Counted from the stretch's first letter, positions 36,054-46,400 are shown. The stretch is DNA of 57,778 nt from Filobacillus milosensis (GCF_004402015.1 NZ_SOPW01000020.1:1-57778); one strand, 5' to 3'. The notes: generated by a model not told the origin, from the sequence alone. Made by a program: numbers and translations.

Positions 36054-36219
36054 TTTATATTCCTCCTTAAGATGGTTATAGTTATTATGGCTAGTTTTAT
36101 TTTAACAAAAAAATTATATCATATATAATCATTTTTTTATTGTGAATCATGTTGTAAAATATTGAAGAGTACTGATTTTATGAAAAATTACTATAACTTT
36201 AAATAGATTAGGTGATGTT

Positions 36220-37380
36220 ATGTCATATTGTCCAAAATGTGGAGCTAAAACACATACAGACGAATTATTTTGTGTATCCTGCGGAGCACCCCTCCCTACT
36301 GATATAAGTGAACGTTATAATACAGATCAAAAAAACTTTAATAAATGGTGGCTTGTTCCACTTTCTGTACTTATATTTTCCTTAATGTTTGCTATTGGTA
36401 TACATTTTTACTTAGAACATCAAGAAGATCAAGCTAAACAATCCTATAATGAAGGTGTTGAATTAGCCTTAGAAGGCCAATATTTGAAAGCTAAAGATAA
36501 ATTTAGACAATCACTAGATTACAAGAGTAACTATAAAGCTGCTGCGACAAGTTCTAATTTTATGGATATAGCTATGCAAATCAATGAAGCATTAGGTGAA
36601 GTTGATCGTTTAATTGAGAATAAAATGTATCAAGAAGCCATTAATTTAACTGAAGAAAATGAAAGTAAATTGAGACAATATAATGGTAAAGTCGTCAACC
36701 AGCTTCTGGATGAAATATTAACAAAAAGAAATGATATCAAAATTGCTCAAGTGCAAAACAACCTTAAAGACGAAGCCAGTATTGATGAATTAAAGATGCA
36801 ATTATGGCGAGTCGAATCAATTAATACAGAGCCTGCTCAAAACTTAGAGAGCCAGATGAAAGAACGCATTGTTAACCTATCATTTAATGAAGCTAATGAA
36901 GAATTAAATGATAACCAATTCTCAACTGCACTAGCGATTGTTAAAGATGCGCTACGATATGTACCAGAAAACGAAAGACTTGAAAGCTTAAAAACAACTA
37001 TTGAAAAACAAAAAGTTGCTTTTGAAACTGAGCAAAAACAACGAATAGCACAAGCTCAAAGCCAAGTAGAAATGGAACAAGAACAAAATGAAAATAATGC
37101 TGTTGAGCTAATTAATATAGAGGCAGTTAAGAATGAAGAAGGCGACATCGTCGTAAAAGGTGAATTGAAAAGTGTAGCCACCGTGCCTATTTATTCAACG
37201 TCAGTTAAATATTCATTATATGACGAGAATGATGAGTTAATCTTAGAAAATGAAACCTTCTTATACCCTGAAACACTATATCCAGAAGAAACTGGACAGT
37301 TTGAATATACTCATTATGATGTTAAGGAAGAAGTAGATATTAATATTGATCAAATAAAATGGTACTTAGAAGGACAATAG
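36220..37380 (+). CDS. Zinc-ribbon membrane protein with long helical extracytoplasmic region
   Basis: A 386-residue protein. A four-cysteine zinc ribbon opens it (CPKCGAK...CVSCGAP, residues 4-24). A single membrane helix follows (about 43-65), then a long mostly helical region with TPR-like pairs (AKQSYNEGVELALEGQYLKA) and glutamine-rich coiled coil near residue 280. A small beta domain ends it (about 290-386). The layout recalls TcaA-type proteins. It stands 11 bp before a membrane-anchored serine protease, so the two are an operon. A role in sensing or presenting envelope proteins to the protease is only inference. Confidence 0.75.
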   Translation: MSYCPKCGAKTHTDELFCVSCGAPLPTDISERYNTDQKNFNKWWLVPLSVLIFSLMFAIGIHFYLEHQEDQAKQSYNEGVELALEGQYLKAKDKFRQSLDYKSNYKAAATSSNFMDIAMQINEALGEVDRLIENKMYQEAINLTEENESKLRQYNGKVVNQLLDEILTKRNDIKIAQVQNNLKDEASIDELKMQLWRVESINTEPAQNLESQMKERIVNLSFNEANEELNDNQFSTALAIVKDALRYVPENERLESLKTTIEKQKVAFETEQKQRIAQAQSQVEMEQEQNENNAVELINIEAVKNEEGDIVVKGELKSVATVPIYSTSVKYSLYDENDELILENETFLYPETLYPEETGQFEYTHYDVKEEVDINIDQIKWYLEGQ

Positions 37381-37391
37381 GAGTGAAGTTC

Positions 37392-38600
37392 ATGCCACAC
37401 CGTCGCAAACGGATTTTACCTATTACTCTATCAATTTTGATAATCATAGGTACATCTATAGCAATTTCATTATATTACCTTCATTGGGAAGAAGATGCTT
37501 TAGCTTCTTCTAAGGGTATGGTTGAAGTTGTGGAAAATTATGATGATAAAGAATCAAAGGATTTACAAACAGTCATTCACGAAGCCCAAAAACACGTGGT
37601 CCAGATTGAAGCGATTGGACCTACTCGAACAAGTGTTGGTTCAGGCTTTGTATACAATAATAAAGGTGATATAATCACGAATGCTCACGTCGTTAAGAAT
37701 GCTGATGACATCTTTATAAAAACTTCAGATGCCTCAACTTATCCAGGCGCGTTAATCGGAATTAGTAAAACACAGGATGTCGCTGTGATTCGAGTACCAC
37801 AGTTAAGAGATCAAGGTAACCTGGAAATAGACCCTTCATTTGAAGCAAACATTGGTGAGGAAATTATCGCCGTAGGGTCGCCTCAAGGTCACCTGAACAC
37901 ATTTACAGATGGAATTATATCTCAAAAGGGGCAAAACTTTACTTTAGAAAATTACGAGTATAAAAACTTGTATCAAGTTTCTGCGAATATCACACAAGGT
38001 AATAGCGGCGGTCCTTTAATCCATAAAGACAGTGGGTTAATTATTGGAATTAACTCTGCTGCTAATAGAGAAGGAAGCATCGGTTTTTCAATCCCTATTT
38101 CTTCTGTTTATGACCTAATTCAGATGTGGTCCGATAAGGCAGATAATGAGGAACTAAGTTTCGAAGGTGACCCTAATCACTATCAAACTTTCGATGAAGA
38201 ATCTCTAAAAAATGACGCAACGTATTTAATTAATTACTTTTATGACACATTGAATGTACGCGACTACTTCGCTGCCTATTCTTTATTGGGTAGTAATGAA
38301 CAGATTAAAAGAAGCTACCAAGAGTTTAGAGAATTAATTGTTAGTGCGATAGATATTAAAGTTAAAGGTAACATGCAATATGAGATGATTAGTAATGATC
38401 GAATTCAAATCACTGTTAAGTCTGATCATAAAATAAGAAAAGATGAAGAAACGATGGAAATTCATCACTATGAAACTAAATACACAGTTGGTTATGAAAA
38501 TGATCAATTAAAAATCTTATCAATTAATCGAGAATTACTTTCTAAGACTGAAGAAAAATTAGAAAATGAGAAACCAACTGAAGAAGATGAAAAAGCATAA
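37392..38600 (+). CDS. Membrane-anchored trypsin-like serine protease without PDZ domain
   Basis: A 402-residue HtrA-like protease: a basic N-terminus, one membrane helix (residues 8-30), then the S1C protease domain with intact triad His99 (TNAHVV), Asp129 (TQDVAVI) and Ser205 (GNSGGP). Where HtrA proteins carry a PDZ domain, this one has a C-terminal alpha/beta domain of about 120 residues resembling NTF2-like folds, then an acidic tail. The ATG at 37392 with AGGAGTG upstream is preferred. It probably acts on the outer face of the membrane in quality control or regulated cleavage. Confidence 0.82.
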   Translation: MPHRRKRILPITLSILIIIGTSIAISLYYLHWEEDALASSKGMVEVVENYDDKESKDLQTVIHEAQKHVVQIEAIGPTRTSVGSGFVYNNKGDIITNAHVVKNADDIFIKTSDASTYPGALIGISKTQDVAVIRVPQLRDQGNLEIDPSFEANIGEEIIAVGSPQGHLNTFTDGIISQKGQNFTLENYEYKNLYQVSANITQGNSGGPLIHKDSGLIIGINSAANREGSIGFSIPISSVYDLIQMWSDKADNEELSFEGDPNHYQTFDEESLKNDATYLINYFYDTLNVRDYFAAYSLLGSNEQIKRSYQEFRELIVSAIDIKVKGNMQYEMISNDRIQITVKSDHKIRKDEETMEIHHYETKYTVGYENDQLKILSINRELLSKTEEKLENEKPTEEDEKA

Positions 38601-38629
38601 AAGGTGACACTTTGTTGTCACCTTTTTTT
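38599..38629 (+). terminator. Terminator of the zinc-ribbon/protease operon
   Basis: Stem AAAAGGTGACA/TGTCACCTTTT with a 6-nt loop and T-run. Confidence 0.92.
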
Positions 38630-38721
38630 ATTGTCCAGAATAAAAAAATTAGGTTAATATCCTTACTATATTAACCACTATTACATATAAATACATTACA
38701 ATCGCTTATGGAGGTGATTTT

Positions 38722-38838
38722 ATGTACGGAGGAAATGTTGGAGGAAATGTCGGAGGACATCAGGGTTACAACGACTTTATATTAATTGTTGTGCTATTCA
38801 TCCTACTCATCATCGTAGGTGCTGCTTTTTACTGCTAA
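38722..38838 (+). CDS. YjcZ-family small sporulation protein
   Basis: A 38-residue protein: a Gly/Asn-rich N-terminus (MYGGNVGGNVGGHQGYNDF) then the hydrophobic tail ILIVVLFILLIIVGAAFYC, the pattern of the YjcZ/YtzI-like sporulation family. GGAGGTGATT precedes the ATG. It is monocistronic with its own terminator. Members are found in spores or mother-cell membranes; the function is not known. Confidence 0.88.
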   Translation: MYGGNVGGNVGGHQGYNDFILIVVLFILLIIVGAAFYC

Positions 38839-38865
38839 TGAATTAAAATTCAGAATGAACGCAAA

Positions 38866-38898
38866 AAGAAGTGTGGTTAAAGTGCCACACTTCTTTTA
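38866..38898. terminator. Terminator of the yjcZ-like gene
   Basis: Stem AAGAAGTGTGG/CCACACTTCTT followed by TT-rich DNA. Confidence 0.88.
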
Positions 38899-38972
38899 TT
38901 AATTCTATATCAACTGCTGTCTAATACTTAATTATAAAATAAAGAAAATGATAAGTATAACATAACCAATAA

Positions 38973-40940
38973 TTAAGATAATTTTTTATGAAATAATGAA
39001 TCCACTTCATTTACTGGTAAGGGTTTACTAAAGTAAAAACCTTGTACTTCATCACAATTCTCATTGTTTAAGAATAATAGATCATCTTCGTTTTCTACAC
39101 CTTCAGCAATAACCCTTAGATTTAATGAATGAGATAAATGAATAATCGTCTTTACTATTGCAATGTTTTGTTCCGTTCTGTTTTGTATAAATAACCGATC
39201 TATTTTTAACTTGCTTAATGGGAATTGACTAAGATATTTCAAGGAGGAATATCCTGTTCCAAAATCATCTAAAGCTACATTCACACCTAAATCCTGAAAA
39301 CCTTTCAACGTCTCAATAATAAACTTCTCATTCGACATGGCCATACTTTCGGTAATTTCTAGTTCAAGGTATTCTGGATCTAATCCCGTATCTTTTAGTA
39401 TGTGTTCAATATTTTGCACTAAATCACGCTGTAAAAACTGTTTTGCAGACAGATTGACGCTTACTTTGACCTTATTAAATCCTAAATCCTGCCACAATTT
39501 GTTCTGCCTACACGCTTCTCTTAATACCCAGTCGCCCAACTCAATGATTAAACCAGTTTTTTCAGCCAATGGAATAAACTCATTAGGACTTATAACCCCT
39601 TTTTCAGGGTGATTCCAACGACAAAGAGCTTCTAGCCCTATGATGTTTTTAGTTTTTATGTCTATTTGAGGTTGAAAATAAAGTTCGAAATTTTTATTTT
39701 TAATTGCTTTATGTAATTCTGTTTCTAACGTTAGGCGTTCTTTAAAACCATCTGTAAAAGATGTTTTGAATATTTGGTAATCATTTTTATTACGTTCTTT
39801 AGTTAAATACATAGCTGTATGAGCTTGTTTAATAAGTTCAGAAGGGTCAGCTCCTAAATCTGGGTACATACTAATTCCTATACTAACGGATGTATAAATC
39901 TCGTATCCATCTACATTTATAGGCTGTTTAAACTTTTTAATTAATTGATTGGCGAAGTTTTTAGCCTCTTCTTCTTTTTCAATGTTCCTTTGAAGAATTA
40001 AAAACTCATCCCCACTCATGCGTGCAACAAAAATATCTTCAATTAATAATTTCTTAAGTCTTTCACCACAAGCTTTTAAAAGTTTATCACCAAATTGATA
40101 ACCCAACGTGTCATTGATATGTTTAAAATAATCTAAATCAATAAAATGAATGGCTAATTTATTATTTAATACATATTTAGAAGCATTAATTTCATCCTGT
40201 AACACTTTTTGAAAATAATTTCGATTTGGTAAATCAGTTAACTCATCATAATAAGCCATAAATTCAATCTGACGCTCGTTCTCTACACGTTCTGTTATAT
40301 TTCGAACAACTGCCACTCGTAATTCTTTATCTTTCAGCTGGACTGTTTCCGGGATAATCTCAGCATAAATATCGCTACCATTTTTGAGTATACCTTTTAC
40401 TCTATAAGGAGAATTATGTGTAGACTTAATACTTTTAATCATTTTGGCGTGATCATTAGGGTGCACAAGTGTAAGAAAAGATTTACCTAATAATTCCGAA
40501 CGGGAATAACCCGTTAAACTAGCAAATGATTGGTCGCAATCCACAATACTATCACCATCATGCATCACTACACCTTCATAAGGACCGTTTAATGCATGAT
40601 TAAGCGTATAAACAATGGACTCTTTATTAGCTTGTAAACCGCCCTCTTTTAAAAGCATACACACATAATCATCAAGTTGGACACTTCTCATAAGAATAAG
40701 CTTCTCTGGCTTCTTGATGGTTCTAATCATCATTTCCTTACCTTCTGGAGAAAGTGTATTAAGATTTAAATAATCTGTGATAAAAGGTTTTTCATTTAAA
40801 TCTAGCTGAAGTAATTCTGCTGATGAATTATTAGAAGCGATAATTTTCCCATCACGATCTAAAAACATAATTGCATCAGAAATATTGTTATAAATCCAAT
40901 CATGAATAGGAATCGAATTGTTCCCTTCTTTCTTATGCAA
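38973..40940 (-). CDS. PAS-PAS-GGDEF-EAL cyclic di-GMP signalling protein
   Basis: A 655-residue cytoplasmic protein. Two PAS sensor domains (about residues 15-60 and 115-220) precede a GGDEF domain (about 225-395) and an EAL domain (about 400-650). The cyclase motif is SGDEF (309-313) instead of GGDEF, a variant that can be active. The EAL domain keeps EAL (437-439), the TES and DDFGTGYSSL segments, the KID motif and GVENEDD, so it looks like a functional cyclic di-GMP phosphodiesterase. The start is TTG with AAGGGGGATT upstream. It lies 21 bp behind ktrD and may share its transcript. Confidence 0.92.
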   Translation of the reverse strand: MHKKEGNNSIPIHDWIYNNISDAIMFLDRDGKIIASNNSSAELLQLDLNEKPFITDYLNLNTLSPEGKEMMIRTIKKPEKLILMRSVQLDDYVCMLLKEGGLQANKESIVYTLNHALNGPYEGVVMHDGDSIVDCDQSFASLTGYSRSELLGKSFLTLVHPNDHAKMIKSIKSTHNSPYRVKGILKNGSDIYAEIIPETVQLKDKELRVAVVRNITERVENERQIEFMAYYDELTDLPNRNYFQKVLQDEINASKYVLNNKLAIHFIDLDYFKHINDTLGYQFGDKLLKACGERLKKLLIEDIFVARMSGDEFLILQRNIEKEEEAKNFANQLIKKFKQPINVDGYEIYTSVSIGISMYPDLGADPSELIKQAHTAMYLTKERNKNDYQIFKTSFTDGFKERLTLETELHKAIKNKNFELYFQPQIDIKTKNIIGLEALCRWNHPEKGVISPNEFIPLAEKTGLIIELGDWVLREACRQNKLWQDLGFNKVKVSVNLSAKQFLQRDLVQNIEHILKDTGLDPEYLELEITESMAMSNEKFIIETLKGFQDLGVNVALDDFGTGYSSLKYLSQFPLSKLKIDRLFIQNRTEQNIAIVKTIIHLSHSLNLRVIAEGVENEDDLLFLNNENCDEVQGFYFSKPLPVNEVDSLFHKKLS

Positions 40941-40961
40941 GAATAATCCCCCTTAATTAAC

Positions 40962-42335
40962 CTACCCGATATTTATTTTTTCTTTAGGGTATCTATAATT
41001 ACTCTTTCTTCTTTGTTTATTGAAAGTAAATAAAAAAGTGAGTAAACCTATACGTCCAATAAACATAAGAATCATTAATAAAACCTGACTAAAATAAGAT
41101 AAATCTGAGGTTATCCCCATCGATAGTCCTGTTGTTCCGAATGCTGAGCTAACTTCAAAAATGATGCTGGTTAAAGAGAATGGTTCAATCGCTGTAATTA
41201 CAATTAACGAAGCTAAGAACATAATAATTGCTAATAAAGTAACGACAACTGCTTTAAATAAGTCCTCATCCTCAATTTCTCTGCCAAATATTTTAATATG
41301 TCTCTGGCCTCTCGCAAATGTCATAATGAAAATAATAACTAAAGCGAATGTCGTCGTACGAATACCACCACCTACACTACTTGGAGACGCCCCAATAAAC
41401 ATCATGCTAGAGAGAAATACCTGAGTTTGTTCAGTAAAACTATTAACATCCATAGTTGATAACCCTGCGCTTCTAGCCGTCGTCGATTGGAATAGGCTAG
41501 TGAATAATATTTCATGCCATGACTTATCCGCAAAGTAATGATTAAACTCCAAAACTATAACAACTAGAAATGAAAAAACTAATAGCAAGAAATAAGTTAG
41601 TGTTGTTAATTTAGTAAATAACGAAAAGCGTTTTAAGTTACGATCTTCAGGTGCAATCTTAAGATATTCTTTAACTTCAATTAATACAGGAAAACCAATT
41701 GCTCCTGCAATAATTAAAAGGATATGAACAAATTGCACAAAATAATCATGTTGAAATGGTTGTAATGAAGCACCAGTAATATCAAAACCACCATTTGTTG
41801 TGGCACTAATTGCAGAGAAAAAACCATGATAATATGCATCCAAAATAGAATCATGATAATTTAAATAATAAGTCCCTAATATGATGAAGCCTATGAATTC
41901 AATCGTCAAAATCACAAATAACATATCTTTTACTAGCCGTACAATCCCAGAAATAGATTGTTGATTTTGATCGGTCATAATCATTCGTCGTTCCCGGAAA
42001 CCGATTTTACGTCCTAAAATCAGCCAGATTAGTGTTCCAAGAGCCATTACTCCCAGCCCACCAATTTGTAATGCTAACGCAATAACAATTATTCCGAAGA
42101 AACTAAAAGAATCCGCGGTAGATACAACCGTTAAACCAGTTACACTTACAGCACTAACAGAAGTAAAAAGGACTTCCATAAAGTTAAGGTTAATACCTTC
42201 TTTATGTGCTATTGGAAACGACAATAGAATCGTCACTAACGTTACAGCTGCTAAATAGTACATAGAAATCAGCTGTACAACAGATAAGCGATTAAATAGT
42301 TTTTTTAAATGAAACCCCTTTTTACTCACGTACAT
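40962..42335 (-). CDS. ktrD: KtrD potassium channel subunit (TrkH/KtrB family)
   Basis: A 457-residue membrane protein of four repeated helix-pore-helix units. The selectivity-filter glycines are visible as SAVSVTGLT, SATTNGGFD, QSTTARSAGLS and SAFGTTGLS. It forms the ion path of a Ktr system and needs a cytoplasmic RCK partner; KtrC is encoded at 17583-18251, distant as in B. subtilis. The ATG at 42335 with AAAAGGAGAAA upstream is preferred to 42389. No cyclic di-AMP riboswitch is recognisable upstream. Confidence 0.92.
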   Translation of the reverse strand: MYVSKKGFHLKKLFNRLSVVQLISMYYLAAVTLVTILLSFPIAHKEGINLNFMEVLFTSVSAVSVTGLTVVSTADSFSFFGIIVIALALQIGGLGVMALGTLIWLILGRKIGFRERRMIMTDQNQQSISGIVRLVKDMLFVILTIEFIGFIILGTYYLNYHDSILDAYYHGFFSAISATTNGGFDITGASLQPFQHDYFVQFVHILLIIAGAIGFPVLIEVKEYLKIAPEDRNLKRFSLFTKLTTLTYFLLLVFSFLVVIVLEFNHYFADKSWHEILFTSLFQSTTARSAGLSTMDVNSFTEQTQVFLSSMMFIGASPSSVGGGIRTTTFALVIIFIMTFARGQRHIKIFGREIEDEDLFKAVVVTLLAIIMFLASLIVITAIEPFSLTSIIFEVSSAFGTTGLSMGITSDLSYFSQVLLMILMFIGRIGLLTFLFTFNKQRRKSNYRYPKEKINIG

Positions 42336-42452
42336 AGATGTTTCTCCTTTTTCGTTCGTAATTCCTGCTAAATCTACAAACTTATACAAATTTTTCGATT
42401 AAATATTCAAAATACAACCCCTACCTAACTAGGTAAGGATTAACTTTGGCTA

Positions 42453-42878
42453 TTAAAAGAAGCTTTCCTGATTCTTTTCTTTGAATTTTTTTAATAATGA
42501 TGCGCCTTGATATCCTGCTTCAATTAGTTCTTGTAACATGCGCTCCACTTGTTCTCGCTCACGATTAACTAAGTTACCTCGCAAGATAATATTGAAATCT
42601 TCTTCAATATCATTTATCGACTTAATCTTAGTTACGATGGTCGCTTTCGGGTTAGCTGCTTTAGAGATTCTTACTTGAACAACAAATTCACGTTCTTTTT
42701 CATGTTTCTCTTGAAAAAACTCATAATACTTTTTCGGCATATGGCATTCGATTAACCAGCGATCTTCATCCACTTCCCGATCAATGATTAATCCATCATG
42801 TATGTCAATTTCTTTGTTAAGTAATTCATCACCGGACTTTTCTAGAACTTCTAAAGAGATCAATTTAAATGTCTTCAT
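42453..42878 (-). CDS. YwpF-like protein
   Basis: A 141-residue cytoplasmic protein beginning MKTFKLISLEVLEKSG, as YwpF-family proteins do, with GLIIDREVDEDRWLIECHM and a C-terminal helix. Function is unknown. GGGAGGTTATTAGT precedes the ATG at 42878; the longer frame from 42935 has no ribosome binding site. Confidence 0.8.
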   Translation of the reverse strand: MKTFKLISLEVLEKSGDELLNKEIDIHDGLIIDREVDEDRWLIECHMPKKYYEFFQEKHEKEREFVVQVRISKAANPKATIVTKIKSINDIEEDFNIILRGNLVNREREQVERMLQELIEAGYQGASLLKKFKEKNQESFF

Positions 42879-43092
42879 ACTAATAACCTCCCCTTTGTAA
42901 ATATCTATATTATATAGGAAATAATAGGCAGACAAAAGATTTCTAGATCCTCTAATTAATATTAGTATAAATTTCAGTTAGTAATTAATACACCCAGACC
43001 TGCCCTGTACAAGCTTGACGTTTTAAAATTATTGTACGTGGTAAATAACAAACAAGCAATATAATCCTTAAAATTATAAAGGAGGACTATTT

Positions 43093-43329
43093 ATGGCTGA
43101 TGATTTTAAACACAGAGATGTACAGGTCGAACATAGAGAAAAGAAAACTGATTCAGGACGCGTAGGTGCAACAGCAATTAAATGGATTGCAATTTTAATC
43201 ATTGTTTTCGGTATTATGTGGTTTTTAATTTCCTATGTGTTCCCAATGTTTGGCGGAGGTGCACAAGGCACTGGAGGTCAAGAGGCACAAACTATCTTAG
43301 ACTTAAACTCAATATTAAAAGCTGGGTAA
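43093..43329 (+). CDS. Hypothetical 78-residue membrane protein
   Basis: A small protein with a charged N-terminus (DDFKHRDVQVEHREKKTD), one membrane helix (about residues 30-50) and a glycine-rich segment FGGGAQGTGGQ outside. AAAGGAGGAC precedes the ATG and a shared terminator follows, so it is a credible gene. Family not recognised. Confidence 0.7.
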   Translation: MADDFKHRDVQVEHREKKTDSGRVGATAIKWIAILIIVFGIMWFLISYVFPMFGGGAQGTGGQEAQTILDLNSILKAG

Positions 43330-43345
43330 TTTTTTACCCAGCTTT
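43317..43345. terminator. Bidirectional terminator between the 78-residue protein and the MFS gene
   Basis: Stem AAAAGCTGGGTAA/TTACCCAGCTTTT around a short T loop. It overlaps the last codons of both convergent genes. Confidence 0.9.
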
Positions 43346-44701
43346 TCTTTGTTCTTCTTTATGAAAATACTTAAAGATAACAAATCCAATCATAATTAAT
43401 AATGAAAATGTTAAATAAACATTACTAAAGATTGAACCAGTTCCTTCGAGGCCTAATGGATTAATAGGTAGATTAGGTTTATATAAATCCAATGTTTTAC
43501 CCACAATGGCTCCACTCATTGCTCCAGAAACGAAATTTAATAAATTAAATACTCCCATTCCTACTCCTGTTTCGCGATCTTTAAGAATATTAGCCAGCAA
43601 ATCAGCTCCAGAAGCTTGAACAAGTGGAAAACACATCATAGGAAAGATTAAACACAATGCTAAATAAAGTGGCGGAACTCCAACCGTGCTAGATACAATG
43701 AAAAAACCAACCAATAAAAGAAGCAGGCTAAATAAAAATACTTCTCTTGAACCTTTCTGGTCAACTAATTGACCGCCTTTTCTTCCTATTAATGCCGCAC
43801 TCATAGCCCCTGGAAACATCGTTATGCCAATTTGTAGAGTTGATAATTGATACACTTCCCTCAACATAATAGGCACGGAAAACATTAATCCAAATAAACA
43901 GGCCACACCAATGAAACTAACAATTAAAGTCACCAAATAAGGCTGGTTTCGAAATAAATGTGGCGGAATAAAAGGATTTGCAGCTTTATTCATACGAATA
44001 AATACTAATATGAGAAAAACTAATGAAAATCCAAAGCTAATTACTTGTCCAAGGGTAATCGCCATTAAAATGGTTACTATAAAACCTGCGACTAAACTTG
44101 CTCCTAAATAATCAAGTTTTACGAACTCAGTCTTTTCATCCGGTAAATTTTTTCTCAAAAATGGCAACGTAATTATAATTAATGCCGATGATAAAAACAA
44201 AAACTGCCAGCTTAATAAACCAGCTATGGTCCCACCAATAATCGGTCCGATCCCTGATGCAAAAGCCATCACTGAAGATATAATTCCTAATACCTTACCT
44301 CGTTCATTAGGAAAATACCTAATTGGCGCAATAAATGCAATGGCAGGAATCATTGAACCCCCTATCGCTTGAATGACTCTGGCAACTAATACAAACAAAT
44401 AGTTCGGAGCGATAAAACCAATTAGTGATCCAATGGTAAATACAATTAATCCAAATGTAATTAATGTTTTTAATGCAATCGTATCAGTAAGTTTCCCATA
44501 AACTAATGCCCCAATAGCATAAACCATTATATAACCTGTCATTACCCAACTTACTTCTGAAGGCAATAACTGAAATGCTTCAGCTATATCCGGAATCGCT
44601 ATATTAAACATCGTTCCATTCATAACTGAAAACATTAATACAAAACAAAGTGAGAATAATAATGCTTTAGGATTACTTATATGCTCTTTATCTCTGGTCA
44701 T
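43334..44701 (-). CDS. MFS drug/H+ antiporter, 14-helix Tet(K)/Tet(L)-like
   Basis: A 455-residue major facilitator of the DHA2 group with about 14 helices. The opening (MNGTMFNIAIPDIAEAF), YGKLTDTIALKTL after helix 2 and GIGPIIGGTIAG (motif C of antiporters) parallel Tet(L) and Tet(K) closely, as do the lengths and the late LFGLMFSVPIML...QLSTLQIG segment. Tet(L) also exchanges Na+/K+ for protons, so a chromosomal homologue in a halophile may serve ion homeostasis rather than tetracycline resistance. The ATG at 44701 is favoured; GTG at 44713 is possible. Confidence 0.85.
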   Translation of the reverse strand: MTRDKEHISNPKALLFSLCFVLMFSVMNGTMFNIAIPDIAEAFQLLPSEVSWVMTGYIMVYAIGALVYGKLTDTIALKTLITFGLIVFTIGSLIGFIAPNYLFVLVARVIQAIGGSMIPAIAFIAPIRYFPNERGKVLGIISSVMAFASGIGPIIGGTIAGLLSWQFLFLSSALIIITLPFLRKNLPDEKTEFVKLDYLGASLVAGFIVTILMAITLGQVISFGFSLVFLILVFIRMNKAANPFIPPHLFRNQPYLVTLIVSFIGVACLFGLMFSVPIMLREVYQLSTLQIGITMFPGAMSAALIGRKGGQLVDQKGSREVFLFSLLLLLVGFFIVSSTVGVPPLYLALCLIFPMMCFPLVQASGADLLANILKDRETGVGMGVFNLLNFVSGAMSGAIVGKTLDLYKPNLPINPLGLEGTGSIFSNVYLTFSLLIMIGFVIFKYFHKEEQRKAG

Positions 44702-44859
44702 CTTCTCCCTCACCTTTCATCTAAATAAGCATATCTATTTTCCATTAAACTTTCAATGAACTTAACTAGTAATTTTTTATCATTTGTCCATCTAATTTGT
44801 CACAATTTATGATAATATATGAATACAATAATATTTTGAAAATTCAGGGGGGTTAACTG

Positions 44860-46332
44860 ATGGAACAAGCAGATATTAATTATGAGGCTTTGAAGAGAAA
44901 GAACAAGTTAATGTTTATTTTTATAGTTTTAGTATCGATTTTAAGCGTGGCTGTGAACTACATACTTGGACAAACCATGACAGTGCTTTTGATTTTATTA
45001 ATCGGTTCATTATCACTAATATCCATCTTAGGGGTACTCTTAAAGATCGGTAAAGGCGTCAGAGTTTTTCCATACATAAGTATATTAGGGCTAGGATCTG
45101 TAATTGGAGCAATTATCCTTCAAGTTAGTACCTCAGGACAAAATATAGCACTTATTTATTTTCTTTTGATTAGTACTGCTCTTTATTTATCACGCGGCCT
45201 TTTATTCTTTGGTTTTAGCATAAGCTTAGTCTTATTAGTTGGATTCATCATGAAATATGGAGAACAGTTCGATTTAGATTATGGAACTTCTATCCTGATC
45301 CTTGTTTTAGGTGGAATAGTTTTATACTTCCAACAATTAATCGCTCAACAAACAAATGAGCGATTAGAAGAGTTACAAGTTGAAAATAAGCGAAATTTTG
45401 ATTTAGAACACCAGAAAAAGCAACAAGTTGAAAATCAGGCTAACAAAATTAGAACGAGCATGGAATTCATTGAAAAACAATCCCATGAGCATAATCAATC
45501 GTTAAACGAGATGAACAAAGCTATTCAAGAAATCGCGAGTGGTACCGAAACACAATCTGATTCAATTTCAACTATAAACGATAAAGTTACTGAAACATCC
45601 AAAATATTAGATCAAATGATGAAAGAACTAGACACTATTCAACGATCTACTGCTGAAACAGAATCTGATTCTAAAAAAGGTATTGAAGCTTCAAGCAAAC
45701 TGAACGAACAAATTAAAGACTTTCAAAATAGTCTGATGTCAATGCAACACACCTTTACTCAATTAAGTGATAAAGTAGATTCGTCTGTTGCATCCCTGCA
45801 ATCCATTCAGGACATTACTGATCAAACTAGTTTACTTGCATTGAATGCATCGATTGAGGCAGCACGCGCTGGTGAACACGGAAAAGGGTTTGCGGTGGTT
45901 GCTGAAGAGATTAGAAAGCTTGCTGATCATACTGAGAAAACAGCTAAAACTATTTCAAATGATTTACTTAGTATGAAACAAACAAATGATGAAACTGATG
46001 CTCAAATGAACACAATTTCAAGTAAGCTTGAAAACAATATTGTAACCATTAATGATAACCATCAATTATTTGAGCAGTTCCAAAACCAAGCGAATACATT
46101 ATTATTACAACTTGATAATTTCACAAAAATAGCAAACCAAGCTAATGACAACACAAGAACTGTTGAAGAAACGATCAGTGAATTCACATATTTAACTGAA
46201 CAATCAACTGCTTCTATTGAAGAAATTAGTGCAACGGTACAGCAACAAACGGATCACAATCTTGCATTACATGAAGAAATTGAAAAATCAACGGATGCTC
46301 TTCAAGCATTAACAAATGAGCAAAACAAATAA
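44860..46332 (+). CDS. Methyl-accepting chemotaxis protein with multi-helix N-terminus
   Basis: A 490-residue receptor. Five or six membrane helices (about residues 15-170) replace the usual periplasmic sensor, and no HAMP domain is visible. A coiled coil leads to the signalling domain, whose conserved hairpin tip reads [20 protein letters not shown] with the following AEEIRKLAD. It should signal through CheA/CheW in response to membrane or intracellular cues. GGGGGG precedes the ATG closely. No other chemotaxis genes are near. Confidence 0.9.
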   Translation: MEQADINYEALKRKNKLMFIFIVLVSILSVAVNYILGQTMTVLLILLIGSLSLISILGVLLKIGKGVRVFPYISILGLGSVIGAIILQVSTSGQNIALIYFLLISTALYLSRGLLFFGFSISLVLLVGFIMKYGEQFDLDYGTSILILVLGGIVLYFQQLIAQQTNERLEELQVENKRNFDLEHQKKQQVENQANKIRTSMEFIEKQSHEHNQSLNEMNKAIQEIASGTETQSDSISTINDKVTETSKILDQMMKELDTIQRSTAETESDSKKGIEASSKLNEQIKDFQNSLMSMQHTFTQLSDKVDSSVASLQSIQDITDQTSLLALNASIEAARAGEHGKGFAVVAEEIRKLADHTEKTAKTISNDLLSMKQTNDETDAQMNTISSKLENNIVTINDNHQLFEQFQNQANTLLLQLDNFTKIANQANDNTRTVEETISEFTYLTEQSTASIEEISATVQQQTDHNLALHEEIEKSTDALQALTNEQNK

Positions 46333-46400
46333 TTTTTAATAAAAAGGCTATGTTAAAGTTTAATGTTGATTTTTGACATAGATTAAGTTGTTGAATTGTG

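Noticed and set aside
42336-42452. Cyclic di-AMP riboswitch in front of ktrD
   Set aside because: The leader is short and AT-rich. Only a small CCTACCTA/TAGGTAAGG-type palindrome is present and no riboswitch core could be recognised.
43334-44701. Calling the MFS pump a tetracycline resistance gene
   Set aside because: It shares the 14-helix layout and several segments with Tet(L), but chromosomal relatives also act in sodium/proton exchange. Sequence reading alone cannot assign resistance.
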